This document shows, one piece after another, positions 25,274 to 36,300 of a DNA stretch of 64,000 bases. The position numbers and the translations under genes were made by a program. The stretch's first letter is position 1. Every line of letters starts with the position of its first letter. Origin of the DNA: CAIXSC01 sp046349935 (GTDB lineage Bacteria > Planctomycetota > Planctomycetia > Pirellulales > Pirellulaceae); assembly GCA_046349935.1 (NCBI GenBank), contig JAXMBK010000003.1, forward strand, positions 1,302,001 to 1,366,000. The letters are read 5' to 3'. The notes below the pieces were generated by a model that did no database searches, was not told the origin of the DNA, and was given only the letters and a program-made list of their open reading frames with translations.

Positions 25274-25367
25274 TCGCAAGCACGCGTCCAAATGAGGCTC
25301 GCCAAACCCTTGCCGCCCGCGACAAAATTCTCCAAAAAGACCGGGAACGAGCCCCGAGGAACGCCCC

Positions 25368-25994
25368 ATGTCCGTCACCGAATCGGTCACTCTCTGGATC
25401 AACCAACTCCGCGACGGCGACTCGCTGGCCGCCCAGCGCCTTTGGGAAACCTACTTCCAGCGGATGGTCGAACTGGCTCGCCGCAAACTGACTGGCGCGT
25501 CGCCAGCCGCCGGCGACGAAGAAGACGTCGCCCTCAGCGCCTTCAAAAGCTTTTGCCTGGGCGCACGCGAGGGGCGTTTCCCCCAAGTGCTCGACCGCGA
25601 CAACCTGTGGCCGCTGCTGATGGCGATCACGCTCCATAAATCGGTCGACTTGATCCGCGAAGCCAACCGACTGAAGCGCGGCGGCGTCCCCCGTCAGGGC
25701 GCGGACAGCGGCGATGCGGGGCCCGCGCGACGGCTCGCCGAATCGCTCAGCGAGGTGCTTAGCCGCGAGCCGACGCCCGAATTTGCGGCCGAGCTGGCGG
25801 ACCATCTGCAACGCCTTGTCGGGCGCCTCGACGCCACCGGCGATGCGTCGCTCAGCCAAATCGCTCTGCTCCGCATGCAGGGTTACTCGCCCGCTGAGAT
25901 CGGGCAGCGACTCGACTGCTCCGCCCGCAGCATCCAACGCAAGCTGGTCGTGATCGCTCGGATATGGCAAAAGGACGAACCGTCGTCCCCCTGA
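25368..25994 (+). CDS. ECF-family RNA polymerase sigma factor
   Basis: A 208-aa sigma factor of a planctomycete-type ECF group, with GAGGAAC before the ATG. Region 2 is seen in INQLRDGDSLAAQRLWETYF, DVALSAFKSFCLGAREG and LWPLLMAITLHKSVDLIREA. Region 4 is LSQIALLRMQGYSPAEIGQR, then LDCSARSIQRKLVVIARIW, the helix-turn-helix. The Ser/Thr kinase gene starts 27 bp downstream on the same strand, so kinase and sigma factor are co-expressed; kinase control of sigma activity is known for related planctomycete/actinobacterial ECF groups and is inferred here. Confidence 0.87.
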   Translation: MSVTESVTLWINQLRDGDSLAAQRLWETYFQRMVELARRKLTGASPAAGDEEDVALSAFKSFCLGAREGRFPQVLDRDNLWPLLMAITLHKSVDLIREANRLKRGGVPRQGADSGDAGPARRLAESLSEVLSREPTPEFAAELADHLQRLVGRLDATGDASLSQIALLRMQGYSPAEIGQRLDCSARSIQRKLVVIARIWQKDEPSSP

Positions 25995-26021
25995 TCCCGA
26001 CCGCTCGACTATCATCCGTCT

Positions 26022-28097
26022 ATGGACATGGACTCCGATTTCAACCAGCTATCCGACGAGCAGCTGTTGACGCTCGACCGGTTGGCCACGGCATTCGAAG
26101 CAGCCTGGAAGGCGGGCGAAAAGCCGCCCGTCGAAACCTGGTTGGTCGACGTGCAGACAGACTTGCGCGAACCTGCTTTGGCCGAGTTTCTCGCGGTCGA
26201 AGTCGGATATCGACGACGGTATGGGCCGCCGCCGACGCTGGAGGAGCTCGCGCGACGCTTCCCCAACGCTCCCAAGGCATGGCTGCGCCGAATCGGCGCC
26301 TCGGACGACGAGGCGCCCGAGCGCTTCGGCGACTATCGCATCGACTCGCGCATCGGCGGCGGCGGCATGGGAACCGTCTACAAGGCGATTCACGAACGGA
26401 TGGGGCGCGTCGTCGCGCTGAAGGTCTTGCGCCGCGACATCGGCGACGACCCTGCGCTGCTCCAACGATTCGATCGCGAGGTTCGCGCTGCGGCGCGACT
26501 TACGCACCCCAATATCGTCGCGGCACTCGACGCCCGCGAGCAGGATGGGCGTCACTGTCTGATCACAGAATATGTGGAGGGTTGCGACTTACACGAGTTG
26601 GTGCGGCGGCAGGGACCGCTCCCGGTAGGGCTCGCCGTCGACTGCGTCCTCCAAGCCGCGCGAGGGCTTGCCTACGCTCATCGCCAAGGCGTGATCCATC
26701 GCGACATCAAACCGGCAAACCTGTTGCGCAGCACCGATGGCGCGGTGAAGATCCTCGACATGGGACTCGCGCGCTTTGAAGCGCCGGACGACCCAGGCCT
26801 CGTCGACCTCACGAAATCCGGCGTCGTGATGGGAACCGCGACGTACATGGCCCCCGAACAGGCCCGCGATACGCGCCGCGCCGACGCACGCTCGGATCTC
26901 TACAGCCTCGGCTGCACGCTCTATTTCTTGCTCGTCGGACGACCGCCCTACTCGGGCGAAACCATGGTCGATACCATCCTGTCGCACGTCAGCCAGCCGG
27001 CCCCGTCGCTCGCCGCGCACGCCCCGGTTCCTGTAGCGCTCGAAGACGTTTATCAGCGCATGGTCGCGAAGAACCCGCAGGACCGCTTTCAGTCGGCCGA
27101 CGAAGTCATCGCAGCGCTGGAACCGTTCCGCGACGCCGTCGCCGCGCCGCATTCGTTTGCCGTTCACGCCGTGCCTGGCGAGCGTCCACAGGAGTCGATC
27201 GGCGCGACACAGCCGACGCTGGCGCTGCCTCCACTCGACGAAACTCGAGCGGGCCCGCCGCCGCTGTTTGTCGCCCCGCCCCCGATCGCCCCGCCCGCCG
27301 TCGCCGCGCCCCCTGTTATCGTGGTGCGTCGACCGACGCCGACGACGGCAGCCCAACCCAGTCGGCTCGCGACGTCCAAACTGCTGATCGCCGCCGCAGT
27401 CCTGGTCGCCGTCGGCGCCGCAGCCCTCGCCTTCCGCGGAGGACGCGACGTCGTCCCCGTGCCAGCCTCTCGCTTCGCGCTCGCCATGAACGGCCGCACC
27501 AGTTATCTGGCGGCGCCGGAGATCGTGCCTGAACGCGGCGCAACGTACACGATCGAAGCCATCGTCCAGCCGCGCGAATTCACGACCGCCAACATCGTTT
27601 CCTGGCTGGGTCCCGACTGGATGGCGATCTATATGTCGCAAGACGGCCGCTGGGGACTCGCTCGCCGTTGGCAAAACACGCCCGTCGTCACCGCGACGCG
27701 AACTCCCGCGACGCTCGGCGCCGTCGTGCACCTCGCGGGCGTCTTCCGCGGGGGCGAGTTGCAGTTGTACATCGACGGCCAATACGTCCCGACCGACGAC
27801 GTCCGCTACGCGCTCCTGGAAACGGCCGGCGGACTGCACGTCGGGGGCGTACCTCCGGAACGTCTTCCCGAAACTCGGTATTTCGCGGGCCAGGTCCACG
27901 CGATTCGCATCACGCGCGGCGAACGTGCGATCGCCGATTTCTCCGCCAGACGCCCTCTCGCCCCCGACGCCCAGACGCTGGCCTGCTTTCTTTTCCCCGA
28001 AGGCCAAGGCGTCGTCACGCGCAGCGCCGACCGCCGCCCCTGGGAAGCCCGCTTAGTCGATGTCGAATGGCAAGCGGTTCCACCGACGGTGCGTTAG
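26022..28097 (+). CDS. Hanks-type Ser/Thr protein kinase with extracellular LamG-like domain
   Basis: A 691-aa receptor-like kinase. A ~100-residue N-terminal helical region precedes the kinase domain (about 105-370): glycine loop IGGGGMGTVYKA, catalytic Lys in VALKVLRRD, catalytic loop VIHRDIKPANLL, DMG in place of the DFG metal motif (KILDMGLARFEA), and ATYMAPEQARD. A Pro-rich linker leads to one membrane helix (LLIAAAVLVAVGAAALAF, about 450-468). The outer ~215 residues form a concanavalin/LamG-like domain (FALAMNGRTSYLAAPEIVPE, VVHLAGVFRGGELQLYIDGQ). The DMG change is common in planctomycete kinases. It probably senses an envelope or carbohydrate signal and acts with the ECF factor encoded just upstream. 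Confidence 0.88.
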   Translation: MDMDSDFNQLSDEQLLTLDRLATAFEAAWKAGEKPPVETWLVDVQTDLREPALAEFLAVEVGYRRRYGPPPTLEELARRFPNAPKAWLRRIGASDDEAPERFGDYRIDSRIGGGGMGTVYKAIHERMGRVVALKVLRRDIGDDPALLQRFDREVRAAARLTHPNIVAALDAREQDGRHCLITEYVEGCDLHELVRRQGPLPVGLAVDCVLQAARGLAYAHRQGVIHRDIKPANLLRSTDGAVKILDMGLARFEAPDDPGLVDLTKSGVVMGTATYMAPEQARDTRRADARSDLYSLGCTLYFLLVGRPPYSGETMVDTILSHVSQPAPSLAAHAPVPVALEDVYQRMVAKNPQDRFQSADEVIAALEPFRDAVAAPHSFAVHAVPGERPQESIGATQPTLALPPLDETRAGPPPLFVAPPPIAPPAVAAPPVIVVRRPTPTTAAQPSRLATSKLLIAAAVLVAVGAAALAFRGGRDVVPVPASRFALAMNGRTSYLAAPEIVPERGATYTIEAIVQPREFTTANIVSWLGPDWMAIYMSQDGRWGLARRWQNTPVVTATRTPATLGAVVHLAGVFRGGELQLYIDGQYVPTDDVRYALLETAGGLHVGGVPPERLPETRYFAGQVHAIRITRGERAIADFSARRPLAPDAQTLACFLFPEGQGVVTRSADRRPWEARLVDVEWQAVPPTVR

Positions 28098-28135
28098 GAC
28101 CCGGCTAGTCAGCCGCACCGCCGCCGTCGCATACA

Positions 28136-28180
28136 CAGCCGACCATGGACAAGCGGCGTTCGCTAGCGCGGCGTCGGCTG
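28136..28180. terminator. Inverted repeat at the kinase/msrB convergent junction
   Basis: CAGCCGAC (28136-28143) pairs with GTCGGCTG (28173-28180); the loop contains the small palindrome CGCTAGCG. It lies between convergent gene ends at 28097 and 28202. Confidence 0.4.
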
Positions 28181-28201
28181 AAACGCAAACCCTAGCTCGC
28201 G

Positions 28202-28681
28202 CTAAACGCCAGGTTCCGCGAGCGTCGCTAGCTGGTCTGCATCCGTGAAATTCAACGACTCGGAGTTCAAACAGAAGCGCAGGCCGGTCGGCGGCGGCCC
28301 ATCAGGAAACACATGCCCCAGGTGGCCGCCGCACCGTGCACAAAGAATCTCCACGCGAAACATGCCGTGGCTGTCGTCCGGCCGCTCCAGTACGTTCTCT
28401 TTGGCGATCGGCTGAAAAAAGCTCGGCCAGCCGGTCCCCGAATGAAACTTGGAGTCGGACGAAAACAGCGGCAAGGCGCAACCAGCGCACGTGTACACGC
28501 CGACCTTCTTGTTATCGAGCAGCGTGCCGCAGAAGGGACGTTCCGTCCCCTGCTGCCGTAGCACTCGAAATTGTTCCGGCGTCAGCCGCTTCCGCCACTC
28601 GGCGTCCGACAACTCCCAACCCGTCGACTCGATCGGACCTGCCAATCGACCGTTCCGATCAAACACGCGCACCTTGGCCAT
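28202..28681 (-). CDS. msrB: Peptide-methionine (R)-S-oxide reductase MsrB
   Basis: A 159-aa cytoplasmic enzyme that repairs methionine-R-sulfoxide. The structural zinc is held by two CxxC pairs (CAGC in VYTCAGCALPLF and CARC in EILCARCGGHLGHVFPDGP). The substrate motif GTGWPSFFQP and the catalytic Cys in LRFCLNSESL (usually RYCxN) are present. There is no signal peptide. The length is normal for stand-alone MsrB. It lies 84 bp downstream of the small Cys-rich peptide gene on the same strand and may be co-transcribed with it. Confidence 0.95.
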   Translation of the reverse strand: MAKVRVFDRNGRLAGPIESTGWELSDAEWRKRLTPEQFRVLRQQGTERPFCGTLLDNKKVGVYTCAGCALPLFSSDSKFHSGTGWPSFFQPIAKENVLERPDDSHGMFRVEILCARCGGHLGHVFPDGPPPTGLRFCLNSESLNFTDADQLATLAEPGV

Positions 28682-28765
28682 GACCGTTTCGCTCCGTTGC
28701 TTGGCCGCGATCTCAACCCGGCCTTAGCATAGGTGCGCGAGCGCCGCACGGCGAGGGCGGTCGGC

Positions 28766-28963
28766 TTAGCCGCACGAATCGCACGTGCATTCGACGCAAA
28801 CGCAGGCGTCGCACGCACACTCGGTGCAAACGCACGGGCCGCTTGAGCAACCGTGGCACGCCGGTTTCGATTCCGTCGTCGCTCGATTGCCGCCCCAGGC
28901 GAACGCACACGCAGACCCCAGCACCAACACCGCCGCCAAACCTGCCATCCAGTAACGCGACAT
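28766..28963 (-). CDS. Small exported cysteine-rich peptide, metallothionein-like
   Basis: A 65-aa protein with a perfect GAGGAG ribosome site 8 nt before the ATG at 28963. Residues 1-23 form a signal or membrane segment (MSRYWMAGLAAVLVLGSACA). The last 30 residues hold 11 cysteines arranged as CHGC, CVC, TECAC, DACVC, VECTC and DSC, with few other bulky residues. Dense CxC/CxxC spacing is the hallmark of metallothionein-like metal binding, but those proteins are usually cytoplasmic, so an exported form would be a periplasmic metal buffer. It is not a family I can name. The upstream position to msrB suggests a stress context. Confidence 0.7.
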   Translation of the reverse strand: MSRYWMAGLAAVLVLGSACAFAWGGNRATTESKPACHGCSSGPCVCTECACDACVCVECTCDSCG

Positions 28964-29140
28964 GACGCAACTCCTCGCTCTAGCCCTCTTCGACCGTCGC
29001 TCCCGCCGCCGACAAACGCCGTCGGCACGGTGATCGACAAGTCTTCGAATGGTTAGATGTCGCGAGTCGCCGATTCCTTCACGACTTTTTCGAGCTCTCT
29101 CGGCGGACGCCGTACGGCTCGGCGGCGGAAGAGGTTCTGA

Positions 29141-30121
29141 CTAGCGAGTCGAACGACGTTTTTCGCCCTGCGGCACGTCGCGATACGACTGATGACACGT
29201 GACGCACGACTGCGACACGGCCTTGAATGTCGCACCCAACTCGGCGGGCGGCGGCGGCGCAGCCCCTGCCTTTTGCCAGCGCGCTAGCAGAATTTCGAGC
29301 TTCTGCGCGCTCGCTTCGCTGTCGCGGAGCACTTGCTGAAACTCGGCGGGCTGACGTTTGGTTTCTTCGGTCCGCAGCAACTCCGTATAATGTTCGCGCA
29401 AGATCAGCGCCTCGTGAGCCGGGTCAAGCGCCGGTTGTTTGTCGAGCTTCCGCCATTGGTTGTTCGAAAAGGCCCGCAGATGATCGAACGTATGTTCGAT
29501 TTCAATCATCGCCTGGGCCATCGGCGGGACCTTCACCGTCTCGCGATACTCCACCTGCAGTGCATCCAGCCAGGCTGTTTCGAGCGGCCGTGCGGCTTCA
29601 GCCGAATCATACAGACCACGATAGTTTTCGCTCGTGCCGGCCGCTTCGAGCACGCCGCGTGCGCGTTCAGGCGGCAACAATCCCGCGCCGACGCAGGCGA
29701 CGGTCGCCGCCGCTGGGCTACGGTGCTTCCCATGATGGCAGTGAATGTAGATCGGTCCCGGCAAGTCGCGCACCGCTTTCGCCAGTTCCGCCGCCCGCTC
29801 CTCTGGCACGCCGTCATATCCATGCGGCAGGTGAACGTAGCGCAGACCGTACTCCTTGGCGAGCTTCACATCGGGCTTGGCGCCATCGACGCTGATGATC
29901 GTCTTGATCCCTAACCGCTGCAGTTCCGCAAACGCCTCCGGCCCCTCAGGCAGCCCTCCCGAGATCACCTTCGCATGGATGCGCCAAGGATTCGGCAGAT
30001 GCGCAGCCGACACCTTCTCCGGCCCAGGCGTCTCTTGCCCCGCCGATTCCGCGGCCCCAGCGCCAGCAACGACGATCCCAATCAGCACAAGAAACAGCCG
30101 CCGCGCTTGATGGATCGTCAT
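29141..30121 (-). CDS. Exported tyrosine/dual-specificity phosphatase-like protein with C-terminal c-type heme motif
   Basis: A 326-aa protein with GGGAG before the ATG at 30121; longer in-frame starts to 30262 would read through a REP element and are unlikely. Residues 1-30 are a signal peptide (LFLVLIGIVVAGAGAAESAG). The first domain has the cysteine-phosphatase P-loop IHCHHGKHRSP (C-x5-R, Cys near 127) preceded by KTIISVDGAKPD and a DSP-like fold. The C-terminal helical half ends in SQSCVTCHQSYRD, a CxxCH heme-attachment site near residue 303, as in cytochrome c'-like proteins. A fusion of a C-x5-R phosphatase with a c-type cytochrome suggests redox control, but the substrate is unknown. 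Confidence 0.75.
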   Translation of the reverse strand: MTIHQARRLFLVLIGIVVAGAGAAESAGQETPGPEKVSAAHLPNPWRIHAKVISGGLPEGPEAFAELQRLGIKTIISVDGAKPDVKLAKEYGLRYVHLPHGYDGVPEERAAELAKAVRDLPGPIYIHCHHGKHRSPAAATVACVGAGLLPPERARGVLEAAGTSENYRGLYDSAEAARPLETAWLDALQVEYRETVKVPPMAQAMIEIEHTFDHLRAFSNNQWRKLDKQPALDPAHEALILREHYTELLRTEETKRQPAEFQQVLRDSEASAQKLEILLARWQKAGAAPPPPAELGATFKAVSQSCVTCHQSYRDVPQGEKRRSTR

Positions 30122-30174
30122 ATCCCAACTCCCGCCCACGCTCACCAAAACACCTTCCCATAGCGTAAGCCCCC

Positions 30175-30199
30175 GTAGAACAGGCTTCCAGCCTGTTAC
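30175..30199 (+). repeat. REP-like palindrome, copy 1
   Basis: Core AACAGGCT-TCC-AGCCTGTT, preceded by GTAG. It lies 54 bp upstream of the phosphatase-cytochrome start. Confidence 0.8.
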
Positions 30200-30320
30200 C
30201 AAGCCCCCCCAGCTCAGTTTTCCCCCGCGCAAACACCCCGCGCACGCCAAAGCCCCCCGCACGCCGACTCCGCCCGTGGGCGTCGTCGGCCTGTTCGTGG
30301 TGCAGACAGGCGATGGTGCA

Positions 30321-30343
30321 GACAGGCTGGAAGCCTGTCCTAC
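30321..30343 (-). repeat. REP-like palindrome, copy 2
   Basis: Core GACAGGCT-GGA-AGCCTGTC then CTAC. It lies four bases past the stop of the giant adhesin gene (30348), in the orientation expected for a 3'-end element. Confidence 0.8.
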
Positions 30344-30347
30344 GGGG

Positions 30348-33300
30348 TTACAGCACGAAGCGAGTGGCCGCGGGCTTCGTCACGACGCCGGGGATCATGA
30401 TCTGCTTGCCGCCGCCGCTGCCGCCGTTCAGCGTCAACGTGCTCGTCGCAAAGTCGATCTGCGAGTACAGAATGCTGTACGCGGCCAGATTGATGAAGTC
30501 GTACTGCATGTCGGTGATCGTGTCGGCGCTGGCCGTGTCGCCGGCGAAGACGAAGTAGTCGTTCCCCGCACCGCCCGTCAGCACGTCGACGTCGTCGCCG
30601 CCGTACAAATAGTCGATCCCCGAGCCGCCGTTCAGGCTGTCCGCCCCCGACTCGCCGTACAGCGTGTCGTTGCCGTGCATGCCATACAACCGGTCGCCGC
30701 CGCCGCCGCCGTACAACAGATCATCGCCGTTCGTGCCCCAGATCGTGTCGGCGCCGCCCAAGCCGTTCACCAGCGTCACCGAAACGAACACCACCGTCGA
30801 CGAACTATAGATGTCGCTCGCCGTCGCACTCGTGCGGAAGTCGAACACGTTGTCGCCGCTGGTCCCCACGATCGCGAATCCATTCCCTTCGAGGTACTCA
30901 AAGGCCTGGCTCAGCGCGTTGAACGACGCCAACACCAAGTCGGTCGTCCCCGCGTTGCGGATGCGGTCCGTGTTCGCGCCGCCGTTGACGACCAGATCGC
31001 CAAGCATCTCGTCGCCGCGCACCAGGAAGATGTCGTTGCCGCCGTCGCCGTTGAGCGTATCGTCGCCCGCGCCGCCGTCGATCGTGTCATTGCCCAGCCC
31101 GCCGGCGATCGTGTCGTCGCCCGCTTCGCCCACCAGCGAGTCGGCGCCGCCGTTGCCAGCGATCGAGTCGTTCCCGTCGCCGCCGATCAACACGTCGTTG
31201 AACTCGCTGCCGTTCAACTGGTCGTTCCCGCCTAGCCCGTTCACGAATGCCAACGGGCTCAGCGTCGTGAAGGTAACGCCCGCCAGATTGAAGACGTTGT
31301 CGTTGACGTTGCCGTTCAAGCCTTGGCCGGCGCCCAAGATGCGTTCAATGCCGTTGACCGCCAGCGAGAACCCATCGATCGACGCCGCGACGCCGCCGAT
31401 GATCTCCAAATCGTCAAACTGGTTGCCGCCGCGCAGCACGTCGAATTCGGCTTCGGTTCCGAAGACTTGCAGCTTGTCGACGCCGTCGTCGCCGTTGACC
31501 GAGTCGATCCCGGCGCCGCCGTCGAGCGTATCGTTGTCCGCTCCGCCGCTCAGCGAATCCGCCCCCGACTCGCCCCACAGCCGATCGTGGCCCAATTCGC
31601 CCGACAGCGAATCGTCGCCGTCGCCGCCGTACAGCCAGTCCTCGTCGGCGCCGCCGAAGATTTGGTCATTCCCCCGGCCGCCGTGAATCGTGTCGTTCGC
31701 TTGATCGCCGTACAGTTCGTCGTCGCCCGACCCGCCCACGATCTGGTCGGCATCGATGCCGCCGCGAATCGTGTCATTCCCCGAGCCGCCGAGGATGATG
31801 TCCGCGCCGCTGCCGCCGACGATCGAGTCGTGGTCGCGTCCGCCAAAGATGCAGTCGCCGGCCGCCAGCCCGTCGATCGTGTCGTTGCCATCCTGACCAA
31901 AGATGAGATCCACCAAGGGAGTGCCTTGGATCGAGTCGTCGCCGGACGTGCCGACCACGATCTGGTCTTCGCTCACGATCGCAATGAAGCAGGCCGTGAT
32001 GTCGATGATGACGTCGTCGTCGTATACCGCCAGCGACGCCGACTCAAAGTTGGTCGCCGAGAAATTCCCCTTGGCGTCGTCTTGCGTCAGGCTCAGGGTC
32101 AAGCCGCTCGGATTCGCCAAGTACTGCTGGACCGTCTGGATATCCGCGGTGGTGAAGGCGCCCAGTTGATCGGGCGTGAACACCAGCGTCACGTGGTCGT
32201 CGTCCGCGCCGCCGTCGTAGGCGACTTCGTCGATATTGTGGTACGACGTCGTGACGTCGTCGTCGTTGGCCCCCGCATCGACCGTCGGCGCGTCGACGAT
32301 GCTCGTGAAGCCCAAGTGCAAGTCGTTGCCGCCGCCGTTGCCCTGCAGCGCAGCCCCCGCGCCGTCGTAGCGATCGATGCTGTTGGCGAACTCGTTGTAC
32401 ACCGAGTTGAAGCCGTTCAGCGTCACCGGCCCCGAACCGACGTTGATCATCAAGTCGTCGTCGCTGGCGTCGCCCACGCCGCCCGTACCGCCGATGATCA
32501 CATCGAACTCGGCTTCCGTCCCCTCCACTTCGATGCGATCCGAAGCAGCGCCGCCGTCGACGTCGTCGACGCCCGCCTTGGCATTGATCACGTCGTCGCC
32601 GTCGTTCCCGCGAATCAGGTTGACATCGGCATCGCCCACCAGCGTCTCCGAACCGCTGCCGCCCAGCAGATTCTCCACGCTGCTGCCGACGTCGCCGCCC
32701 GTCCCGGCGGCGATGCCATTCGCCGCGCCGCCGAACACAAACGAGGCCGTTCCCGTCGTCAAGTTGACCGACACATTCGTCGTAAAGTCGGTCAGATCGA
32801 GCGTATCGCCCTGCGTCGTGTGCGTACCGGCGTCGATCGTACCGCCCAACACCACGCCGTCCTTCAAGATCAGGACGTCGTCCCCCGCGCCGCTGGCGAG
32901 CGACGTCGCAACCGTCGCCGGCACGGTCCACACGACCAGCGTATCGGCCGCGGCGTCCGTATCGGTCAAGTTGTCGGAGTCGAGCAGCAACGCCGTGAGC
33001 GGCGCGGCGCCGGCCGGTCCCGCCGGCGTCGCGCCATCGACGCTCATCAGCGACACCAGGTCGCTGCCGCCGCCCGAGCGGACGACGGCGCTGCCGAAGC
33101 CGCTGAACAGCGTCGGCGCGAACGTCGTACTGCCGGCGTTCGGATAGACGACCGACGCCCCGTCGGTCGACGTACCGGCGTTCAAGCCCGCGATCGGGTC
33201 GACTCCGGCGCCAATCAGGGTCAAGCTCGTCACATCGCCGCTGGGCGAGCTGCTGGCGTCGACCACCAACGAACCGCCCGCGCCGACGAACGTCAGCGGC

Positions 33301-36300
33301 GCGATGTCCTCGAACGACATGCCCAGCTGAGGCGCCGCGAACGTGCCGTTGGTCGCCAAGCCGATGTTGCCGCTGCGGGCCGTATCGAGGCTGTCCGACG
33401 TGTAGACGGCGCCGTGACTCGTCGTGAGCAGCATGCGCACCGCATCGACGCCGCCGCGGCCGTCGAAATGCACCTTCACCGGGACGGTCATATTGTCGTA
33501 GCCGGTGAGGCTGGTGAACGTGTTGCTGACATGGCTTCCCGGCGCGGCGCTCGTGCCAGCGAAGACCGGCAAGCCGCTCGCGGTCTCTTGAATCTCCAGC
33601 GTGTCGGCGGGAACGTTGCCGCCGGCGGTGGTGTTGCCGCCGAGCACTTGCAGCGAGTTGATATCGGCGTCGGCGCCTTGGAAGACCAGCACGCCGTCGA
33701 CGCGCAGTTCCAGGTTAACGCTGTTCTTCTGCACGTTGATGGTGTCGCCGTCCAGGTCGCTCGTGGTGAGCGACGGTTCCATGTCGAGAATCAAATTGTA
33801 CGCCGTGCCGGTCGGCGTGGTGTTCACCGACTCGATGCTGGTGTACGAGACGGCCGCCGCGTTGCCGAACGACCAAGCGCCGACGTTCGCGCCGCTGACG
33901 GTCAGCGACGGCGACGTGAGTCCGGTGATCGTCAAGTTCAATACATCGCCGGGGGCGACGGTCGGGTTGAACCCGAAAATCGAGATCGGCGTGCGCTGGG
34001 CCGCAGCCGCATCCTGGTCAGGAGTCACATTGAACGTGTCGGCCGCGCCGTTGCCGTTGAACGTAGCGCTGGCCGCGTCGATGTCGCCGGCGAAGTCAAG
34101 CAGCCCGCCGCCGCTGTTGTCCGCATCGATGTTGACGATGACTTGGCCAAAATTGCCCACCGTGCCGGCCTGGACGAGCGTGCCGCTTGGCAGACTGACG
34201 TTCACTCCGGCGCTCAGCGTCACCGTCGCGCTGTTCGCGCTCGCGACCACCGATTCGCTCAAGCTGAGCGAGCCCGACGCACTGACGTTAATATTGCCGC
34301 CCGTGGCCGTGACGCCGCCGATCCCGCCGGTCAGTCCGCCCAGCGCGAGCGTGCCCGTGTTGGCGAGGAAGACGCCGCCCGAGCCGCCGCTGGCCTCAAG
34401 GTTCGCGACCGTTGTTTCGAGTGGATCGGCCAGCGACGCGATGCCGGTCGTCGCCGACAGGATGGCGCTCGTCGCGGTGATGTTGTTGGTTGCGCCATTG
34501 CCGTCCGTGATCGCGCCGGCCGCGGCGGTGAGCGTGGCGGTGTTTGTGCCGCCCACGGAGACCGATTCGACGACCAACGCCGTGGCGGCCGCAATCGAGA
34601 TGGGACCATTTGCGGTGGTCGCCGACAGGATGCGCAGGTCGCTGACATCGGCCACCTTGATCGGGCCGGCGCTGGTGACGGCCGCCGTGAGTCCGCGATT
34701 CGGAATCGAAAAGCCGTTGATCTCGAGCGTCCCCAAGGCGCCGATGCCGTTCGCAGCCGTCAGATTCACGTTGCTCGCGGACACATCGGACGTGCCATCC
34801 GAACCGGCTTCTTCGATCGAGCCGGCCGCATTCAGCGTAATCGAGTCGCCGGGGGCCGCGATCTGATTGGCCAGGATGTCGCCCGCCGACGTGACGATCG
34901 TGATGACGTTGCTGGCGTCGGTGGTGTTGGTCACGTTCGTCGCGGTTACCGTACCGCCGGCATGCACCGTGATCGAACCGTTGAACGTCTGGACATTCTG
35001 CAACGTCACGCCGTCCGTTTCGTTGATCTGGATGCTTCCGGCGCTCGAGACCGTAGCATTGATCGTCGCGACCGTCGTTTCGAGTGCGTCCGCCGCGCCA
35101 ATGCCGCTCGCCGAGCTCATCGTGAGCGTCGTCGCCGTAATCCCCGTCGCGTTGCTGCCGTCGTCCGTGATTGCGCCCGCCGTGGCGGTGATCGTCGCCG
35201 TATCGTCGACGGTGACGGTATTGACCTGAATGGCGCCCGTCGTGCTCACGATCGTCGCGTCGTTCGTCCCCGCACCCGACGCCGTGACGACGCCCAGCGT
35301 CAGACCGTTCGATTCGGTGACGAAGATCGAACCGTTCGTGGCAGACGCGTTCAGCGTTCCGATGGTCGTATCGATCTCGTTGTTCACGCCGCTGGCGCCG
35401 ATCGAGCCATTGCCCGCGGTCAGGCTCGCGGTCGTCGCCGTGATCGCCGTCGCGTTGCTGGCGTCGTCCGTGATTGCACCCGCCGTGGCGGTGATCGTCG
35501 CCGTATCGTCGACCGTGACGGTATTGACTTGGATACTGCTCGTGGTGCTCACGATCGTCGCGTCGTTCGTCCCCGTACCCGACGCGGTGACCACGCCCAG
35601 CGTCAGACCGTTCGATTCGGTGACGAAGATCGAACCGTTTGTGGCAGACGCGTTCAGCGTTCCGATGGTCGTATCGATCTCGTTGTTCGCGCCGCTGGCG
35701 CCGATCGAGCCATTGCCCGCGGTCAGGCTCGCAGTCGTCGCCGTGATCGCCGTCGCGTTGCTGCCGTCGTCCGTGATTGCGCCCGCCGTGGCGGTGATCG
35801 TCGCCGCATCGTCGACCGTGACCGTATTGACTTGAATAGCGCCCGAGGTGCTCACGATCGTCGCATCGTTCGTCCCCGTGCCCGACGCCGTGACGACGCC
35901 CAGCGTCAGACCGTTCGATTCGGTGACGAAGATCGAACCGTTCGTGGCAGACGCGTTCAGCGTTCCGATGGTCGTATCGATCTCGTTGTTCGCGCCGCTG
36001 GCGCCGATCGAGCCATTGCCCGCGGTCAGGCTCGCGGTCGTTGCCGTGATCGCCGTCGCGTTGCTGGCGTCGTCCGTGATTGCACCCGCCGTGGCGGTGA
36101 TCGTCGCCGTATCGTCGACCGTGACGGTATTGACTTGGATACTGCTCGTGGTGCTCACGATCGTCGCGTCGTTCGTCCCCGTACCCGACGCCGTGACGAC
36201 GCCCAGCGTCAGACCGTTCGATTCGGTGACGAAGATCGAGCCGTTCGTGGCAGACGCGTTCAGCGTTCCGACCGTCGTATCGATCTCGTTGTTCACGCCG

